DNA of 34,872 nt from Ardenticatenaceae bacterium (GCA_020634495.1 JACKBR010000047.1:1-34872); one strand, 5' to 3'; counted from the first letter of the stretch, positions 16,260 through 24,660 are shown. A program made the numbers and translations. Notes: generated by a model not told the origin, from the letters alone.

Positions 16260-17120
16260 ATGAACTTAAACGACGCCCAACGCAGAATTCGTTGGACAAC
16301 ATTGGCTATCCTGGTAGGAATCGCCATTTTACTGAGTGTTTTAGACAGCACGGGCAATTTGGATATTTTGTTTGGCTTTATGCAAGATCCGCTAACGGCC
16401 GTTGCTAGCTGGACCTCGCGGCAAACCGATACAGTGGCCGACGCCCTCTCTGGCCCCCGCGACTTAGACGAAGCCCGCACCGAAATTGAAGCGCTGCAAG
16501 CTCAATTAGACGCTTTAGAACGTGAAAACGAAGAGCTGCGTGAAATTCAAGGCGAATGGCAGATTTTGCAAGATTTGTTTAACCGCGCTCGCCAAACGCC
16601 AGAATTACGCCGCCAAACTGCCAATGTAATTGCCTACGACACCAGTCCCGCCGTGCGCAGCATCATCATCGACAAGGGATCAGATGACGGCTTGCGCGTG
16701 GGAATGCCGGTAGAAAGCTCCCGTGGGCTAATTGGGCGCATTTTCCGCACCACACAAAATTCAGCCCAAATTGTGCTAATTACGGACAATGCCAGCGCTA
16801 TTCCAGTGCGGCTGGGTACGTCTCGGGCAACGGGCAGCCTGAAGGGGCGTGGGGCAACGGGCGACCTTATTGTGGAATGGGTGGACCTGAAATTCCAGCT
16901 AGATTTGGGCGAAGTTGTGCTCACTTCTGGGCTGGGGGGAGACTTTCCCCAGGATATTGTCATTGGCCGGGTGGTGCAGGTAATACGAAACGAGGCGGAT
17001 CTATTTCAGCAAGCGATTGTGCAGCCCGCCACCGATTTCGACACGTTGGAAATTGTGTTTGTCATCACCGATTTTAATCCAATTGACACGTCGATCTTTG
17101 AAAGCCCCACGGAGAATTAG
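16260..17120 (+). CDS. mreC: Rod shape-determining protein MreC
   Basis: The 286-residue protein has a short cytoplasmic N-terminus, one membrane helix at about residues 12-32 (TTLAILVGIAILLSVLDSTG), a coiled coil at about 60-105 (EARTEIEALQAQLDALEREN) and an external beta-rich domain with VIAYDTSPAVRSIIIDKGSD and PVESSRGLIGRIFRT, which are standard MreC signatures. MreC links MreB filaments to the penicillin-binding proteins outside the membrane. No good ribosome binding site precedes the ATG, and a 251-nt repeat-rich gap separates it from mreB, so expression may depend on read-through. Confidence 0.94.
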   Translation: MNLNDAQRRIRWTTLAILVGIAILLSVLDSTGNLDILFGFMQDPLTAVASWTSRQTDTVADALSGPRDLDEARTEIEALQAQLDALERENEELREIQGEWQILQDLFNRARQTPELRRQTANVIAYDTSPAVRSIIIDKGSDDGLRVGMPVESSRGLIGRIFRTTQNSAQIVLITDNASAIPVRLGTSRATGSLKGRGATGDLIVEWVDLKFQLDLGEVVLTSGLGGDFPQDIVIGRVVQVIRNEADLFQQAIVQPATDFDTLEIVFVITDFNPIDTSIFESPTEN

Positions 17121-17221
17121 GCCACTTCCATGAACGTGTATTTGAAATCAAGACCATTTAGGGAATTGGCTTGCGGTTGCCGTCGTAAAAGAAGGTGTTG
17201 TATTTTTCGGAGCACCCGTAG

Positions 17222-17722
17222 ATGACTGTTTCTATTTATTTGGCAATCCCGTTGATGTTGGTGCTGGGCCTGGTGCAAACGGCCGTACTCCCCCATTTCC
17301 CCATTTTTGGCACCACGCCTCAATTAACCTTCCTGGTAGCCTTGGCCTGGGGGCTGCTGTACGGGGTTGAAGAAGGAGCCGTTTGGGCCTTTTTTGCCGG
17401 AATCTTTACAGATTTATTCTCGATTACCCCAATGGGTGTCTCGTCATTGGCGTTTATGGTGGGAATTACGGCCGTTATTTGGGCCACACAAGCCCTGCCT
17501 GCCAGCCGAGTCTTATTGCCGCTGGCCCTGGCTGGCCTAGCAACCATCATCAGCTTCATTATCGAACTCGTGCTGCTGCGCCTGTTCGGCACCATTACAG
17601 ACTTCCAGAGTATCATGGTCCTGCCAAACCTGCTTCTGGTTCACGTTCTAGCCACTTTGCCAATTTACTGGCTTCTTTATATTGCTAAACAAGTGACACA
17701 GCCACGCCGTGTCCGGCTTTAA
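17222..17722 (+). CDS. mreD: Rod shape-determining protein MreD
   Basis: The 166-residue integral membrane protein has about five helices, starting MTVSIYLAIPLMLVLGLVQT. It contains the family pattern FLVALAWGLLYGVEEGAVWA followed by FFAGIFTDLFSITPMGVSSL, where the Gly- and Asp-containing loop is typical of MreD. GGAG lies about 10 nt upstream of the ATG. The 101-nt gap after mreC shows nothing else. MreD belongs to the elongation complex with MreC and PBP2; its molecular activity is not well defined. Confidence 0.9.
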   Translation: MTVSIYLAIPLMLVLGLVQTAVLPHFPIFGTTPQLTFLVALAWGLLYGVEEGAVWAFFAGIFTDLFSITPMGVSSLAFMVGITAVIWATQALPASRVLLPLALAGLATIISFIIELVLLRLFGTITDFQSIMVLPNLLLVHVLATLPIYWLLYIAKQVTQPRRVRL

Positions 17723-17752
17723 GTGTGTCAGAGAAATCCGCGACACCGCGAG

Positions 17753-17802
17753 GTTTGCCGGTTTGTACAGTTGAGTTTTTATTAAGAAACAAACCGGCAA
17801 AC
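17753..17802 (+). promoter_or_regulatory. Perfect 14-bp hairpin upstream of the PBP2 gene
   Basis: GTTTGCCGGTTTGT (17753-17766) pairs exactly with ACAAACCGGCAAAC (17789-17802) across a 22-nt AT-rich loop. It lies between mreD and the PBP2 start. No T-tract follows, so it is more likely an RNA processing or stability element, an operator, or a repeat insertion than a terminator. Confidence 0.6.
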
Positions 17803-17825
17803 TCTTAATCGTAGAGGAAACCATT

Positions 17826-20246
17826 ATGTCTCGAATGGGTTGGGATCGTGTAGAAGATATGGAAGAACTAGAAAAAGAGGATTTTGGCCTTCGGGGTCGC
17901 CTCTTCTTCTTTCGTATTGTCATTGTTGCCATTTTAGGACTGCTTCTCTACCGGGTTTATTGGATTCAACAAACGCAGGGCGGCGAGCTAGAAGCGCTCG
18001 CCCAGGAAAACCAGTTTGCCATTCTGCGCAATGATGCTCCACGAGGCGTTATCTTCGACCGGGACGGCGATCCGCTGGCCATCAATATCCCCAGCTTCAA
18101 CGTTACCATCACCCCCACCTTTTTGCCCGACGATGAAAACGAACTGCAAGCCATTTATGAGCGACTTTCCCTGCTTACTGGCGTGCCAGTCACCAATACC
18201 ATTGAGCAGCAGGTGCTTGTCGAGGCTGCCAACCCAGAGTTGGTAGAAACCTACACCCGCCTGGCAGAAATCTATGGCGTTTCTGGCCAGGAGACCCTGG
18301 CACAGGCTGGGGTAGTGCCCCAATTGCCAGACAGCATCGCTGAAATTGTGCGCATCAATGCACCGCTGCAATATATTCCCGCCGTCATCACTTCTGGTAT
18401 TCCCATCACCCAGGCGTACACCATTGAGCAAGAAAGCATCTTTCTGCCTGGCGTTCGCGTTATCCCAGAACCGCTGCGGTACTACCCCACGGCCGAATAC
18501 ACGGCTCCCATCATCGGCTTTATGGGCCCGCTGCCCAATGAAAACTGGCTCAATTTAGGATTAGGCTACCAGCGTGATGACCGCGTTGGCTGGGCTGGTT
18601 TAGAGTCGTCTATGGAAATTGAAATGGCTGGCACCAAAGGGGAACGTCAAATTGAGGTAGATTGGACTGGACGTGAACTGCGCCAAATTGGGTCTGAGGT
18701 GGACCCTGTGGCCGGGCTAAATTTGCACCTTACCCTGGACATTGATTTACAAATCATTGCGACAGAAATTTTGCGCCAGGCAATGGAACAGCGGGAGCTG
18801 GTGCCTTCACGAGACCCAATTACCGGGCAGGAATCATTTGTGGAGACACAGCAAGGGGCCGTTGTGGCCCTAAATCCCCAAACGGGTGAGGTGTTGGCCA
18901 TGGTTAGCCTGCCCAGCTTTGACAACAATCGTTTCCAGACCGAAGTGCCTGTGGAATATTACCTGACGCAATCTCGCAGTGTGTACCAACCGTTTGTAAA
19001 CCACACGGTAAGCAGTATTTACCCGCCAGGTTCCACCTTCAAAATTGTGCCGGGTTCTGCCTCGCTTCAGGAAGGAACCGTTACGGCTTCTCGCCTGATT
19101 TTAGGGCCGGGAGAAATCGTCATTGCCAACCGTTTTGCCGAAAATGATCCTGGGCGTCCGGCCCAGAGTTTTTATTGTTGGTTCCGCGCGGGGCACGGCC
19201 TGATGAACGCCATTACCGGGCTGGCCAACTCGTGCGATATTTATTACTACAAAATCAGCGGCGGCTTTGACCAGGATGGCGAGTTTGTGGAGGGCCTGGG
19301 GATTAATCGCATTTCTCGCTACGCTTCCCAATTTGGCTTTGGCCGCGTGCAGGGGATTGAGCTGCCTCTGGAAGCGGCTGGCGATTTGCCGCCTGACCGC
19401 GACTGGAAGGCGCGGGTTTACGGCGAACCGTGGTCAACGGGTGATGATTATAATTTGGGCATTGGGCAGGGATTCCTGACGGCTTCGCCGATGCAGGTGG
19501 CTCAAATGGCAGCTGTGGTGGCCAATGGCGGTTTTTTGTACCGTCCCTCTATTATCCACCATATGACAGATGCGGAAGGCAATGTGGTATTTGTGGATGA
19601 AAACAGCCAAATTGTGGCGCGGGCGAGGTTGGGTGCAGACGGCCGTACCGTCCTCACTGACGCAGATGGCAACCCGCTCGATGATCCTTCCTTCAACGTG
19701 CGCTTTGACGCCGACGGCGATTACATTTACCAGCCAGAGGTACTCAACGCGGTAGATGTGGATCGAGAGAATCTGGAGACCATTGCCGAGGGGATGCGGC
19801 TGGTGAATACCTTCATTGATGAAGACCAATTTTACACAGGGGCCACCTATGTGGATTGGCTAGAACCATTTGGCATTACCACAGCGGGCAAAACGGGAAC
19901 GGCCGAATTCTGCGACAATATTGCCATCGAAAAAGGCTGGTGCAGCTTTGACGACATTTTAAACCGACGCATTTTGCCCACCCACTCCTGGTATGTGGGG
20001 TATGCCCCCTTCGATGAGCCAGAAATTGTGGTGTCGGCCTTTTTGTATCATGGCGGGGAAGGCTCGCAATGGGCTGCGCCGGTTGCCTGTAACGTAATAG
20101 CCGCTTATTTTGGCCTGGGCCAGTACGCCGCCCTGACAGGCGCTGTCGATGAGGAAGTTGTAGAGGGTGACACCAGGGTCTGCAATTCACTCAGCTTCAA
20201 TCCGGTGATGCCGCCTGATTTGCTGAGTGCAGTTCAACGTAACTAA
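17826..20246 (+). CDS. mrdA: Penicillin-binding protein 2 (elongasome transpeptidase)
   Basis: Class B PBP of 806 residues that cross-links peptidoglycan during elongation. It has an N-terminal cytoplasmic stretch, one membrane helix at about 20-45 (FFFRIVIVAILGLLLYRVYW) and a dimerisation/pedestal domain starting RNDAPRGVIFDRDG. The transpeptidase motifs are Ser403 in GSTFK, Ser469-Cys-Asp471 in NSCDIYYYKI (the SxD form usual in PBP2) and Lys689 in AGKTGTAEF. It is longer than E. coli PBP2 (633), partly through a loop between 590 and 640 (LTDADGNPLDDPSF). An AGAGGAAA lies before the ATG. The operon position after mreD supports MrdA. No rodA partner is present in the window. Confidence 0.93.
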   Translation: MSRMGWDRVEDMEELEKEDFGLRGRLFFFRIVIVAILGLLLYRVYWIQQTQGGELEALAQENQFAILRNDAPRGVIFDRDGDPLAINIPSFNVTITPTFLPDDENELQAIYERLSLLTGVPVTNTIEQQVLVEAANPELVETYTRLAEIYGVSGQETLAQAGVVPQLPDSIAEIVRINAPLQYIPAVITSGIPITQAYTIEQESIFLPGVRVIPEPLRYYPTAEYTAPIIGFMGPLPNENWLNLGLGYQRDDRVGWAGLESSMEIEMAGTKGERQIEVDWTGRELRQIGSEVDPVAGLNLHLTLDIDLQIIATEILRQAMEQRELVPSRDPITGQESFVETQQGAVVALNPQTGEVLAMVSLPSFDNNRFQTEVPVEYYLTQSRSVYQPFVNHTVSSIYPPGSTFKIVPGSASLQEGTVTASRLILGPGEIVIANRFAENDPGRPAQSFYCWFRAGHGLMNAITGLANSCDIYYYKISGGFDQDGEFVEGLGINRISRYASQFGFGRVQGIELPLEAAGDLPPDRDWKARVYGEPWSTGDDYNLGIGQGFLTASPMQVAQMAAVVANGGFLYRPSIIHHMTDAEGNVVFVDENSQIVARARLGADGRTVLTDADGNPLDDPSFNVRFDADGDYIYQPEVLNAVDVDRENLETIAEGMRLVNTFIDEDQFYTGATYVDWLEPFGITTAGKTGTAEFCDNIAIEKGWCSFDDILNRRILPTHSWYVGYAPFDEPEIVVSAFLYHGGEGSQWAAPVACNVIAAYFGLGQYAALTGAVDEEVVEGDTRVCNSLSFNPVMPPDLLSAVQRN

Positions 20247-20283
20247 CCTTATTCAAGACACACAACACGAGAGTGCAAAGAAG

Positions 20284-20323
20284 AACTGGTAAGCGCAATT
20301 TCTATTTCGCACGCTTACCAGTT
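20284..20323. promoter_or_regulatory. Perfect 12-bp inverted repeat before the histidine phosphatase gene
   Basis: AACTGGTAAGCG (20284-20295) and CGCTTACCAGTT (20312-20323) are exact inverted copies separated by 16 nt. The right arm ends 1 nt before the extended -10 element, so the repeat covers the region where a -35 or a repressor would bind. Without a T-tract a terminator role is less likely. Confidence 0.55.
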
Positions 20324-20324
20324 G

Positions 20325-20333
20325 TGCTATTAT
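20325..20333 (+). promoter_or_regulatory. Extended -10 (TGCTATTAT) directly before the histidine phosphatase start
   Basis: TG, one base, then TATTAT (20328-20333) ends 6 nt before the ATG at 20340, predicting an essentially leaderless transcript. A TTTCGC occupies the -35 position (17-nt spacing). It is a weak match to consensus, but the 11-mer TTCTATTTCGC also occurs before the GT4 gene at 10688-10698. Confidence 0.45.
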
Positions 20334-20339
20334 TCACGT

Positions 20340-21074
20340 ATGACAACCATACTTCTTGTGCGACACGGCGAAAATGATTGGGTGAAAAAGCATCGGCTGG
20401 CTGGCTGGATCGAGGGGATTCATTTGAATGAAAACGGCCGTCAGCAAGCAGCAGATGCCGCAGCCCGGCTGGTGTCGCTCCCCGTCAACGCCATTTACAG
20501 CAGCCCTGTGCTGCGCTGCCGCGAAACGGCCGATTTTATTGCCGAGGCGCAAGGACTCCCCGTAAATTTACTGGATGCCGTTGGCGAAGTTCGCTATGGG
20601 GAATGGGAAGGCAAAAAGATCAAAAAACTGGCGAAGAAAAAAGAATGGTTTGCCGTGCAGTTTTATCCCAGCCGCATGAAGTTCCCCGGTGGAGACACTC
20701 TGCGCGGGGTACAAACACGCGGGGTAAATGCCCTGGAGACCTTAGCCCAAACCCACAAAGAGCATGAGATCATTGTGGTTGTTTCTCATGCAGATTTGAT
20801 CAAGCTGGTGCTGGCGCATTACTTAGGCGTGCATATCGATCTTTTTCAGCGGATTATTGTGTCGCCAGCGTCTGTGAGCGTGCTGCACCTGGCTCCCAAT
20901 GGCGTTGTGCGGGTGGGGCGCATTAATGATGATGGCCCCCTAAAACCGCCAGCCCAGCCCAACAACAAGGACGAGAAGAAATCGGAAAAGAAACAGCCCG
21001 CCGAAAAAGCAGCCAGTGCGGATACGGCCGTTTCCCCCCTTAATCACAGCGGTGCTCACCCACCAAACAGTTAG
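20340..21074 (+). CDS. Histidine phosphatase family protein (MSMEG_4193-type, phosphoglycerate mutase-like)
   Basis: The 244-residue protein begins MTTILLVRHGENDW, where RHG carries the phospho-accepting His. The second catalytic His is in VVVSHADLIK, and SSPVLRCRETA and GEVRYGEWEGKKIKKL complete the family pattern. It should be a cytoplasmic phosphatase of unknown substrate. Gene order is the informative point: it is followed by DUF3090 and a SCO1664-like kinase-fold protein, the same trio known in Actinobacteria (TIGR03848, TIGR03847, TIGR03843). A Lys-, Glu- and Pro-rich tail of about 40 residues (PNNKDEKKSEKKQPAEKAAS) extends past the domain and is probably disordered. An in-frame ATG at 20322 lies upstream of the -10 box and is unlikely to be the start. 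Confidence 0.87.
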   Translation: MTTILLVRHGENDWVKKHRLAGWIEGIHLNENGRQQAADAAARLVSLPVNAIYSSPVLRCRETADFIAEAQGLPVNLLDAVGEVRYGEWEGKKIKKLAKKKEWFAVQFYPSRMKFPGGDTLRGVQTRGVNALETLAQTHKEHEIIVVVSHADLIKLVLAHYLGVHIDLFQRIIVSPASVSVLHLAPNGVVRVGRINDDGPLKPPAQPNNKDEKKSEKKQPAEKAASADTAVSPLNHSGAHPPNS

Positions 21075-21082
21075 AGAATATT

Positions 21083-21592
21083 ATGGCCAGCCATATTGAA
21101 CTAAATCCAGCAACCCAAATTACCGTAGGCACCGTCGGCCCTCCTGGGCAGCGGACGTTTTATTTACAAGGCAGTCGTGGTGCCCAGGTTATTTCACTCA
21201 CCATCGAGAAAGAGCAGGCGCGAATGCTCGCCGAAAGCTTTGACGCCCTCATTCAAGAGCTGGCAAAAAAATACCCAGAGCCAGAAAATGAAGCGTCTGT
21301 ATGGACTGATATGCGGCTGCGCGAGCCAGTGGAAGCGCTGTTTCGCGTGGGCAATATTGGCATTGGCTATAATGAAGACAGCAACCAGGTAGTGCTGGTA
21401 GCCTATGAGTTGGTTGAGGAAGAAGAAGAGCCAAACGTAGTAAGCTATTGGATATCGCGCAGCCAGGTTCAAGCCTTGGTGCAACACGCTTACGATGTGG
21501 TTAAGGCCGGGCGGCCTATTTGCGGAAACTGTGGCAAACCTATTGACCCCACTGGTCATTTTTGCCCGCACCGTAACGGGCACGCCTACTAA
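21083..21592 (+). CDS. DUF3090 family protein with C-terminal zinc-ribbon-like motif
   Basis: The 169-residue protein matches the DUF3090/TIGR03847 layout: a start with a GTVGPPGQRTFYLQGSRGAQ segment, then LTIEKEQARMLAESFDALIQ, FRVGNIGIGYNEDSNQVVLV and an acidic VEEEEEP stretch. It ends with ICGNCGKPIDPTGHFCPHRN, where CXXC and a following CPH could bind zinc. Function is unknown; the conserved tie to a phosphatase and a kinase-fold protein suggests an adaptor or regulatory subunit. It starts 8 nt after the phosphatase stop, so co-transcription is nearly certain. The Glu-rich run and ribbon are usual for the family, not degeneration. Confidence 0.9.
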   Translation: MASHIELNPATQITVGTVGPPGQRTFYLQGSRGAQVISLTIEKEQARMLAESFDALIQELAKKYPEPENEASVWTDMRLREPVEALFRVGNIGIGYNEDSNQVVLVAYELVEEEEEPNVVSYWISRSQVQALVQHAYDVVKAGRPICGNCGKPIDPTGHFCPHRNGHAY

Positions 21593-21600
21593 ACTAGAAT

Positions 21601-21694
21601 CTATCCGAAAAGGCCACAGGGAAAAAGAGAATCTGGCGGTGTTGCGCCTGACTTCAAAAAATCTCTGTGAGTTCTGAGCCGCCTATTCGGATAG
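21601..21694. repeat. 9-bp terminal inverted repeat element before the kinase-like gene
   Basis: CTATCCGAA (21601-21609) and TTCGGATAG (21686-21694) are perfect inverted arms around a core containing CTCTGTGAGTTCTG, a relative of the CACAGAG repeat family. The right arm ends exactly before the GTG at 21695. It looks like a small palindromic insertion that now provides the 5' region of the next gene. Confidence 0.5.
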
Positions 21695-21721
21695 GTGTCA
21701 AGATTGTATTTATTCGTCGAG

Positions 21722-22510
21722 ATGGGAAAAAGCAAATTAAGTACCGCGGAGTGGCTCCAACTGTTACAGGTGGGCACATTAAACGTCAAGGGGGTGCTGC
21801 CTTGGAGTTCTAATTACTCGTTTTTGGTGGACATTTGCCCCAATACGGCCGTAAAAGAAGCCCTTCCCCATCTACCCCAAAACACCTTTGCCGATACACG
21901 CGCTGTTTATAAACCACGCCGCGGGGAACGGCCGTTGTGGGACTTTACCCAGGGCACCTTATGCCAACGAGAACGGGCCGCCTTTTTAATTAGCCATGCC
22001 CTGAACTGGCATTTAATTCCCCCCACCGTCCTGAGAGATGGCGAACACGGCACAGGCTCCGTTCAGCTCTTTATTCCGCATGACCCAGAAGCCCATTACT
22101 TCACCTTTGAAGGAGACGGCCGTTTTAGAGAACCGTTGCAAAAAATCGCCTTGCTAGACATTATTATTAACAATGCAGACCGCAAAGCGGGGCATGTTTT
22201 AGTTGAAGAGAAAGAAGACCACGATCGTTTGTGGCTTATTGACCACGGCATCAGTTTTCATACAGAGTACAAACTGCGCACAGTCATTTGGGAATTTGCC
22301 GGTGAGCCAATTCCAGAGACATTGTTAGCCGATTTGGTATCATTAAGCGACAAAGTGGCAGCCAATGAAGCCGGTCTGCACGATGAGCTACAATTATTGC
22401 TAGCTCCTGCAGAAATTGCAGCCCTGCAAAAACGCATCCAGCACATTCTAAAACGGGGCGTTTTTAATTCGCCGGGGCCAGGGCGTCACTATCCCTGGCC
22501 GCCCGTGTAG
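21722..22510 (+). CDS. SCO1664-type PI3/4-kinase-like protein (TIGR03843 family)
   Basis: From ATG 21722 the product is 262 residues. It opens LLQVGTLNVKGVLPWSSNYS, then AVYKPRRGERPLWDFTQGTL, where the Lys sits in a nucleotide-binding-like strand. Next come LNWHLIPPTVLRDGEHGTGS, a catalytic-loop-like IINNADRKAGHVL and a metal-site-like IDHGISF in place of DFG. That arrangement matches the PI3/4-kinase-fold family found beside DUF3090 in Actinobacteria. It is probably a kinase of unknown substrate, set against the phosphatase two genes upstream. A GTG at 21695 would add nine residues and directly follows a repeat arm; I prefer the ATG but cannot exclude the GTG. The gap 22511-22675 shows no clear feature. 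Confidence 0.85.
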   Translation: MGKSKLSTAEWLQLLQVGTLNVKGVLPWSSNYSFLVDICPNTAVKEALPHLPQNTFADTRAVYKPRRGERPLWDFTQGTLCQRERAAFLISHALNWHLIPPTVLRDGEHGTGSVQLFIPHDPEAHYFTFEGDGRFREPLQKIALLDIIINNADRKAGHVLVEEKEDHDRLWLIDHGISFHTEYKLRTVIWEFAGEPIPETLLADLVSLSDKVAANEAGLHDELQLLLAPAEIAALQKRIQHILKRGVFNSPGPGRHYPWPPV

Positions 22511-22675
22511 GGTTCACAAAGCGCCTCAGCCGCTGGGCAAACGCTGGCCAATTCTTAGATTTCTTTTCCCTTATGGCTTTATCGGGTAGATTCTTAAGTC
22601 ATAGTGACTATTATTCAGAGCAATTGTATAGTATCGATCTATTTTTAGTTGAGGCAGTTTAATCGGAAACAACCA

Positions 22676-23893
22676 ATGACATCACCGATTGCCTATAAAA
22701 TTTTAGTTATAGACGACCACCCAGAAACCCTAAGTATCATCCAGCGCGTCTTGCAACAGCAAGGCTATAACGTGTTGGGCGCACGCTCTGGCTTTCGCGG
22801 GTTAGCCCTGGCAGAATCAGAAAATCCAGACCTGGTAATGGTAGATGGCATGATGCCAGAAATGGATGGGTGGGAGGTGTGTCGCCAATTGCGGGGCAAT
22901 CCACGTCTGGCTGAAATTCCAATCATCATGTTTACGGCCGTTGACGAAGCCGAACAAAAATTGGCCGGGTTTGACGCCGGAGCCGATGATTACCTGACAA
23001 AACCAACTGAGCCTGATGAACTGCTAGAGCGCGTTAAAACCATTTTAGAAAACCGTACGCCAAAAGCAGTAGCCCAAACGCAGCTCCATGAGCCACTCAC
23101 CACCAACATAAGGCCAGCTAGCGAGCCTAAAATACCACTGCCAACCACCATGTCTTTTCCCAATGAGGGCAGCATTACGGCCGTTTTGGGAGCCAGAGGG
23201 GGTGCAGGAGCCACAACATTGGCCATCAACCTCGCCAGCAGCATGGCCAGTAACGGGCATCATACAACCCTGCTCGACCTCGACCTGGCCCAGGGACACA
23301 TTGCCCTCTATTTAAGCCAGAAACACCAGCACGGCCTAAACAACCTGCTGGCCCAGCCAGAAACACAATGGCCCCAGGTTGTCCAAACCGAAATCAGCCA
23401 ATACAACGAGCATCTAAGCCTGCTGCTGTTGCACAAAAAGTTAGCAGATGAACCGGTTGCCTTGCGGCCAGAACAGGTTCAAAACTTGCTTCAGCCGTTT
23501 ATCAAACCGAATCATCATCTGGTTATCGACTGCGGTCACCAAATTAGCCCAGTCATTGAATCTGTTTTGTCATTAGCTGACCAAATTATTGTTTGTCTGC
23601 GGCCAGAGCGGGTAGCGCTGGCAAATGCCCGCCATTTGCTAACCTATTTGCATGAGATTTCTCCGTTAGAAGCTTCGGTTCAGGCCATTATTTTTGATTT
23701 CACCAACCAGATGAACATTCCTCATGAATCATTAGAAAAGTTTCTTAACCATCCGTTGCTGGCCATTTTGCCAATTTCGCCTACAGAAATGAACAAGGCT
23801 GTCAACAAAAGCATTCCGCTGGTGCAGCTAAATCCCCAGGCCAAGGCATCCATTTTAATTCGGCAAGTTGCCCAGCAGCTAACAAAAGCGTAA
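22676..23893 (+). CDS. Receiver domain fused to ParA/MinD-like ATPase (CpaE/TadZ-like)
   Basis: From ATG 22676 the protein has 406 residues. Residues 6-125 are a response-regulator receiver with KILVIDDHPE, phospho-acceptor Asp57 in VMVDGMMPEMDGW, and ADDYLTKP. After a linker, residues 165-400 form a MinD/ParA-type P-loop domain with GARGGAGATTLAINLA, lacking the usual second Lys (GAT instead of GKT), then HTTLLDLDLAQG and LVIDCG. The same departure occurs in CpaE/TadZ proteins, which position type IV/Flp pilus machinery. No pilus genes are in this window. It lies 5 nt before the sirtuin gene, in one tight run with it and a histidine kinase that may be its phospho-donor. A TTG at 22649 is an alternative start. 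Confidence 0.85.
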   Translation: MTSPIAYKILVIDDHPETLSIIQRVLQQQGYNVLGARSGFRGLALAESENPDLVMVDGMMPEMDGWEVCRQLRGNPRLAEIPIIMFTAVDEAEQKLAGFDAGADDYLTKPTEPDELLERVKTILENRTPKAVAQTQLHEPLTTNIRPASEPKIPLPTTMSFPNEGSITAVLGARGGAGATTLAINLASSMASNGHHTTLLDLDLAQGHIALYLSQKHQHGLNNLLAQPETQWPQVVQTEISQYNEHLSLLLLHKKLADEPVALRPEQVQNLLQPFIKPNHHLVIDCGHQISPVIESVLSLADQIIVCLRPERVALANARHLLTYLHEISPLEASVQAIIFDFTNQMNIPHESLEKFLNHPLLAILPISPTEMNKAVNKSIPLVQLNPQAKASILIRQVAQQLTKA

Positions 23894-23898
23894 GTTCT

Positions 23899-24657
23899 AT
23901 GGTCCCATCCCCTGCCGTCGCCCGTGCCATTGCGCTGCTTCGCCAGGCAAAACATGTGGTAGCGCTCACTGGAGCCGGGGTTAGCACGCCATCTGGCATT
24001 CCCGATTTTCGCAGTCCAGAATCTGGCATTTGGGATCATGTAGACCCGATGGAGGTGGCTTCTATTTATGCCTTTCGGCATAATCCAAGGGCCTTTTTTG
24101 AATGGATACGGCCGTTGGCCCAAACCATCCTCACTGCGCAACCCAATCCAGCCCATGCTGCCCTGGCCTCTTTGGAGGCAAACGGCCGTTTGCACACCCT
24201 CGTCACCCAAAACATCGACCTGCTGCATAGCAAAGCCGGCAGCCGAACTGTGTTTGAAGTACACGGCAGCATGAGCCGGGCCACCTGCCAGGGCTGCCAC
24301 GCCCAATCCAATGCGCTGCCCCTGTGGCAGCAGTTTGTTCAAGACAACCAGCTCCCCTACTGCGAAAGCTGTGGTCATATTCTCAAACCAAACATGGTAT
24401 TATTTGGCGAGATGCTGCCAGCGCTTGTTATGCACCTGGCCCAAGAAGCAACCAAAAAGTGCGACCTGATGCTGGTAGCTGGCTCTTCATTAGAAGTTGC
24501 GCCTGCTGGCGATTTACCCATGCTGGCCAAGCAGGCTGGGGCAAAATTAATCATTGTCAATCTTGGCCCCACCCATATGGACAGAGAAGCTGACTTATTG
24601 TTTCGGGAAGACGTGGCGGAGCTGCTGCCGCAGCTGGCAGAGCCCTTTGCCCATTAA
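23899..24657 (+). CDS. cobB: Sirtuin, NAD-dependent protein deacylase
   Basis: The 252-residue Sir2 family enzyme removes acyl groups from lysines while consuming NAD. Signatures: VALTGAGVSTPSGIPDFRSP (NAD binding), TLVTQNIDLLH, catalytic His122 in VFEVHGSMSR, zinc cysteines CQGC and CESC, and MVLFGEMLP and VAGSSLEVAPAG for the nicotinamide/NAD pocket. All catalytic residues are present. It sits 5 nt after the receiver-ATPase gene and 3 nt before the first possible start of the histidine kinase, so it is co-transcribed with a signalling pair. Substrates cannot be inferred, though acetylation-dependent control of these signalling proteins is worth considering. Confidence 0.94.
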   Translation: MVPSPAVARAIALLRQAKHVVALTGAGVSTPSGIPDFRSPESGIWDHVDPMEVASIYAFRHNPRAFFEWIRPLAQTILTAQPNPAHAALASLEANGRLHTLVTQNIDLLHSKAGSRTVFEVHGSMSRATCQGCHAQSNALPLWQQFVQDNQLPYCESCGHILKPNMVLFGEMLPALVMHLAQEATKKCDLMLVAGSSLEVAPAGDLPMLAKQAGAKLIIVNLGPTHMDREADLLFREDVAELLPQLAEPFAH

Positions 24658-24660
24658 GAA

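Noticed and set aside
22597..22609. AGTCATAGTGACT palindrome before the receiver-ATPase gene
   Set aside because: Only 5-bp arms in AT-rich sequence with no clear relation to a promoter; too short to support as an operator.
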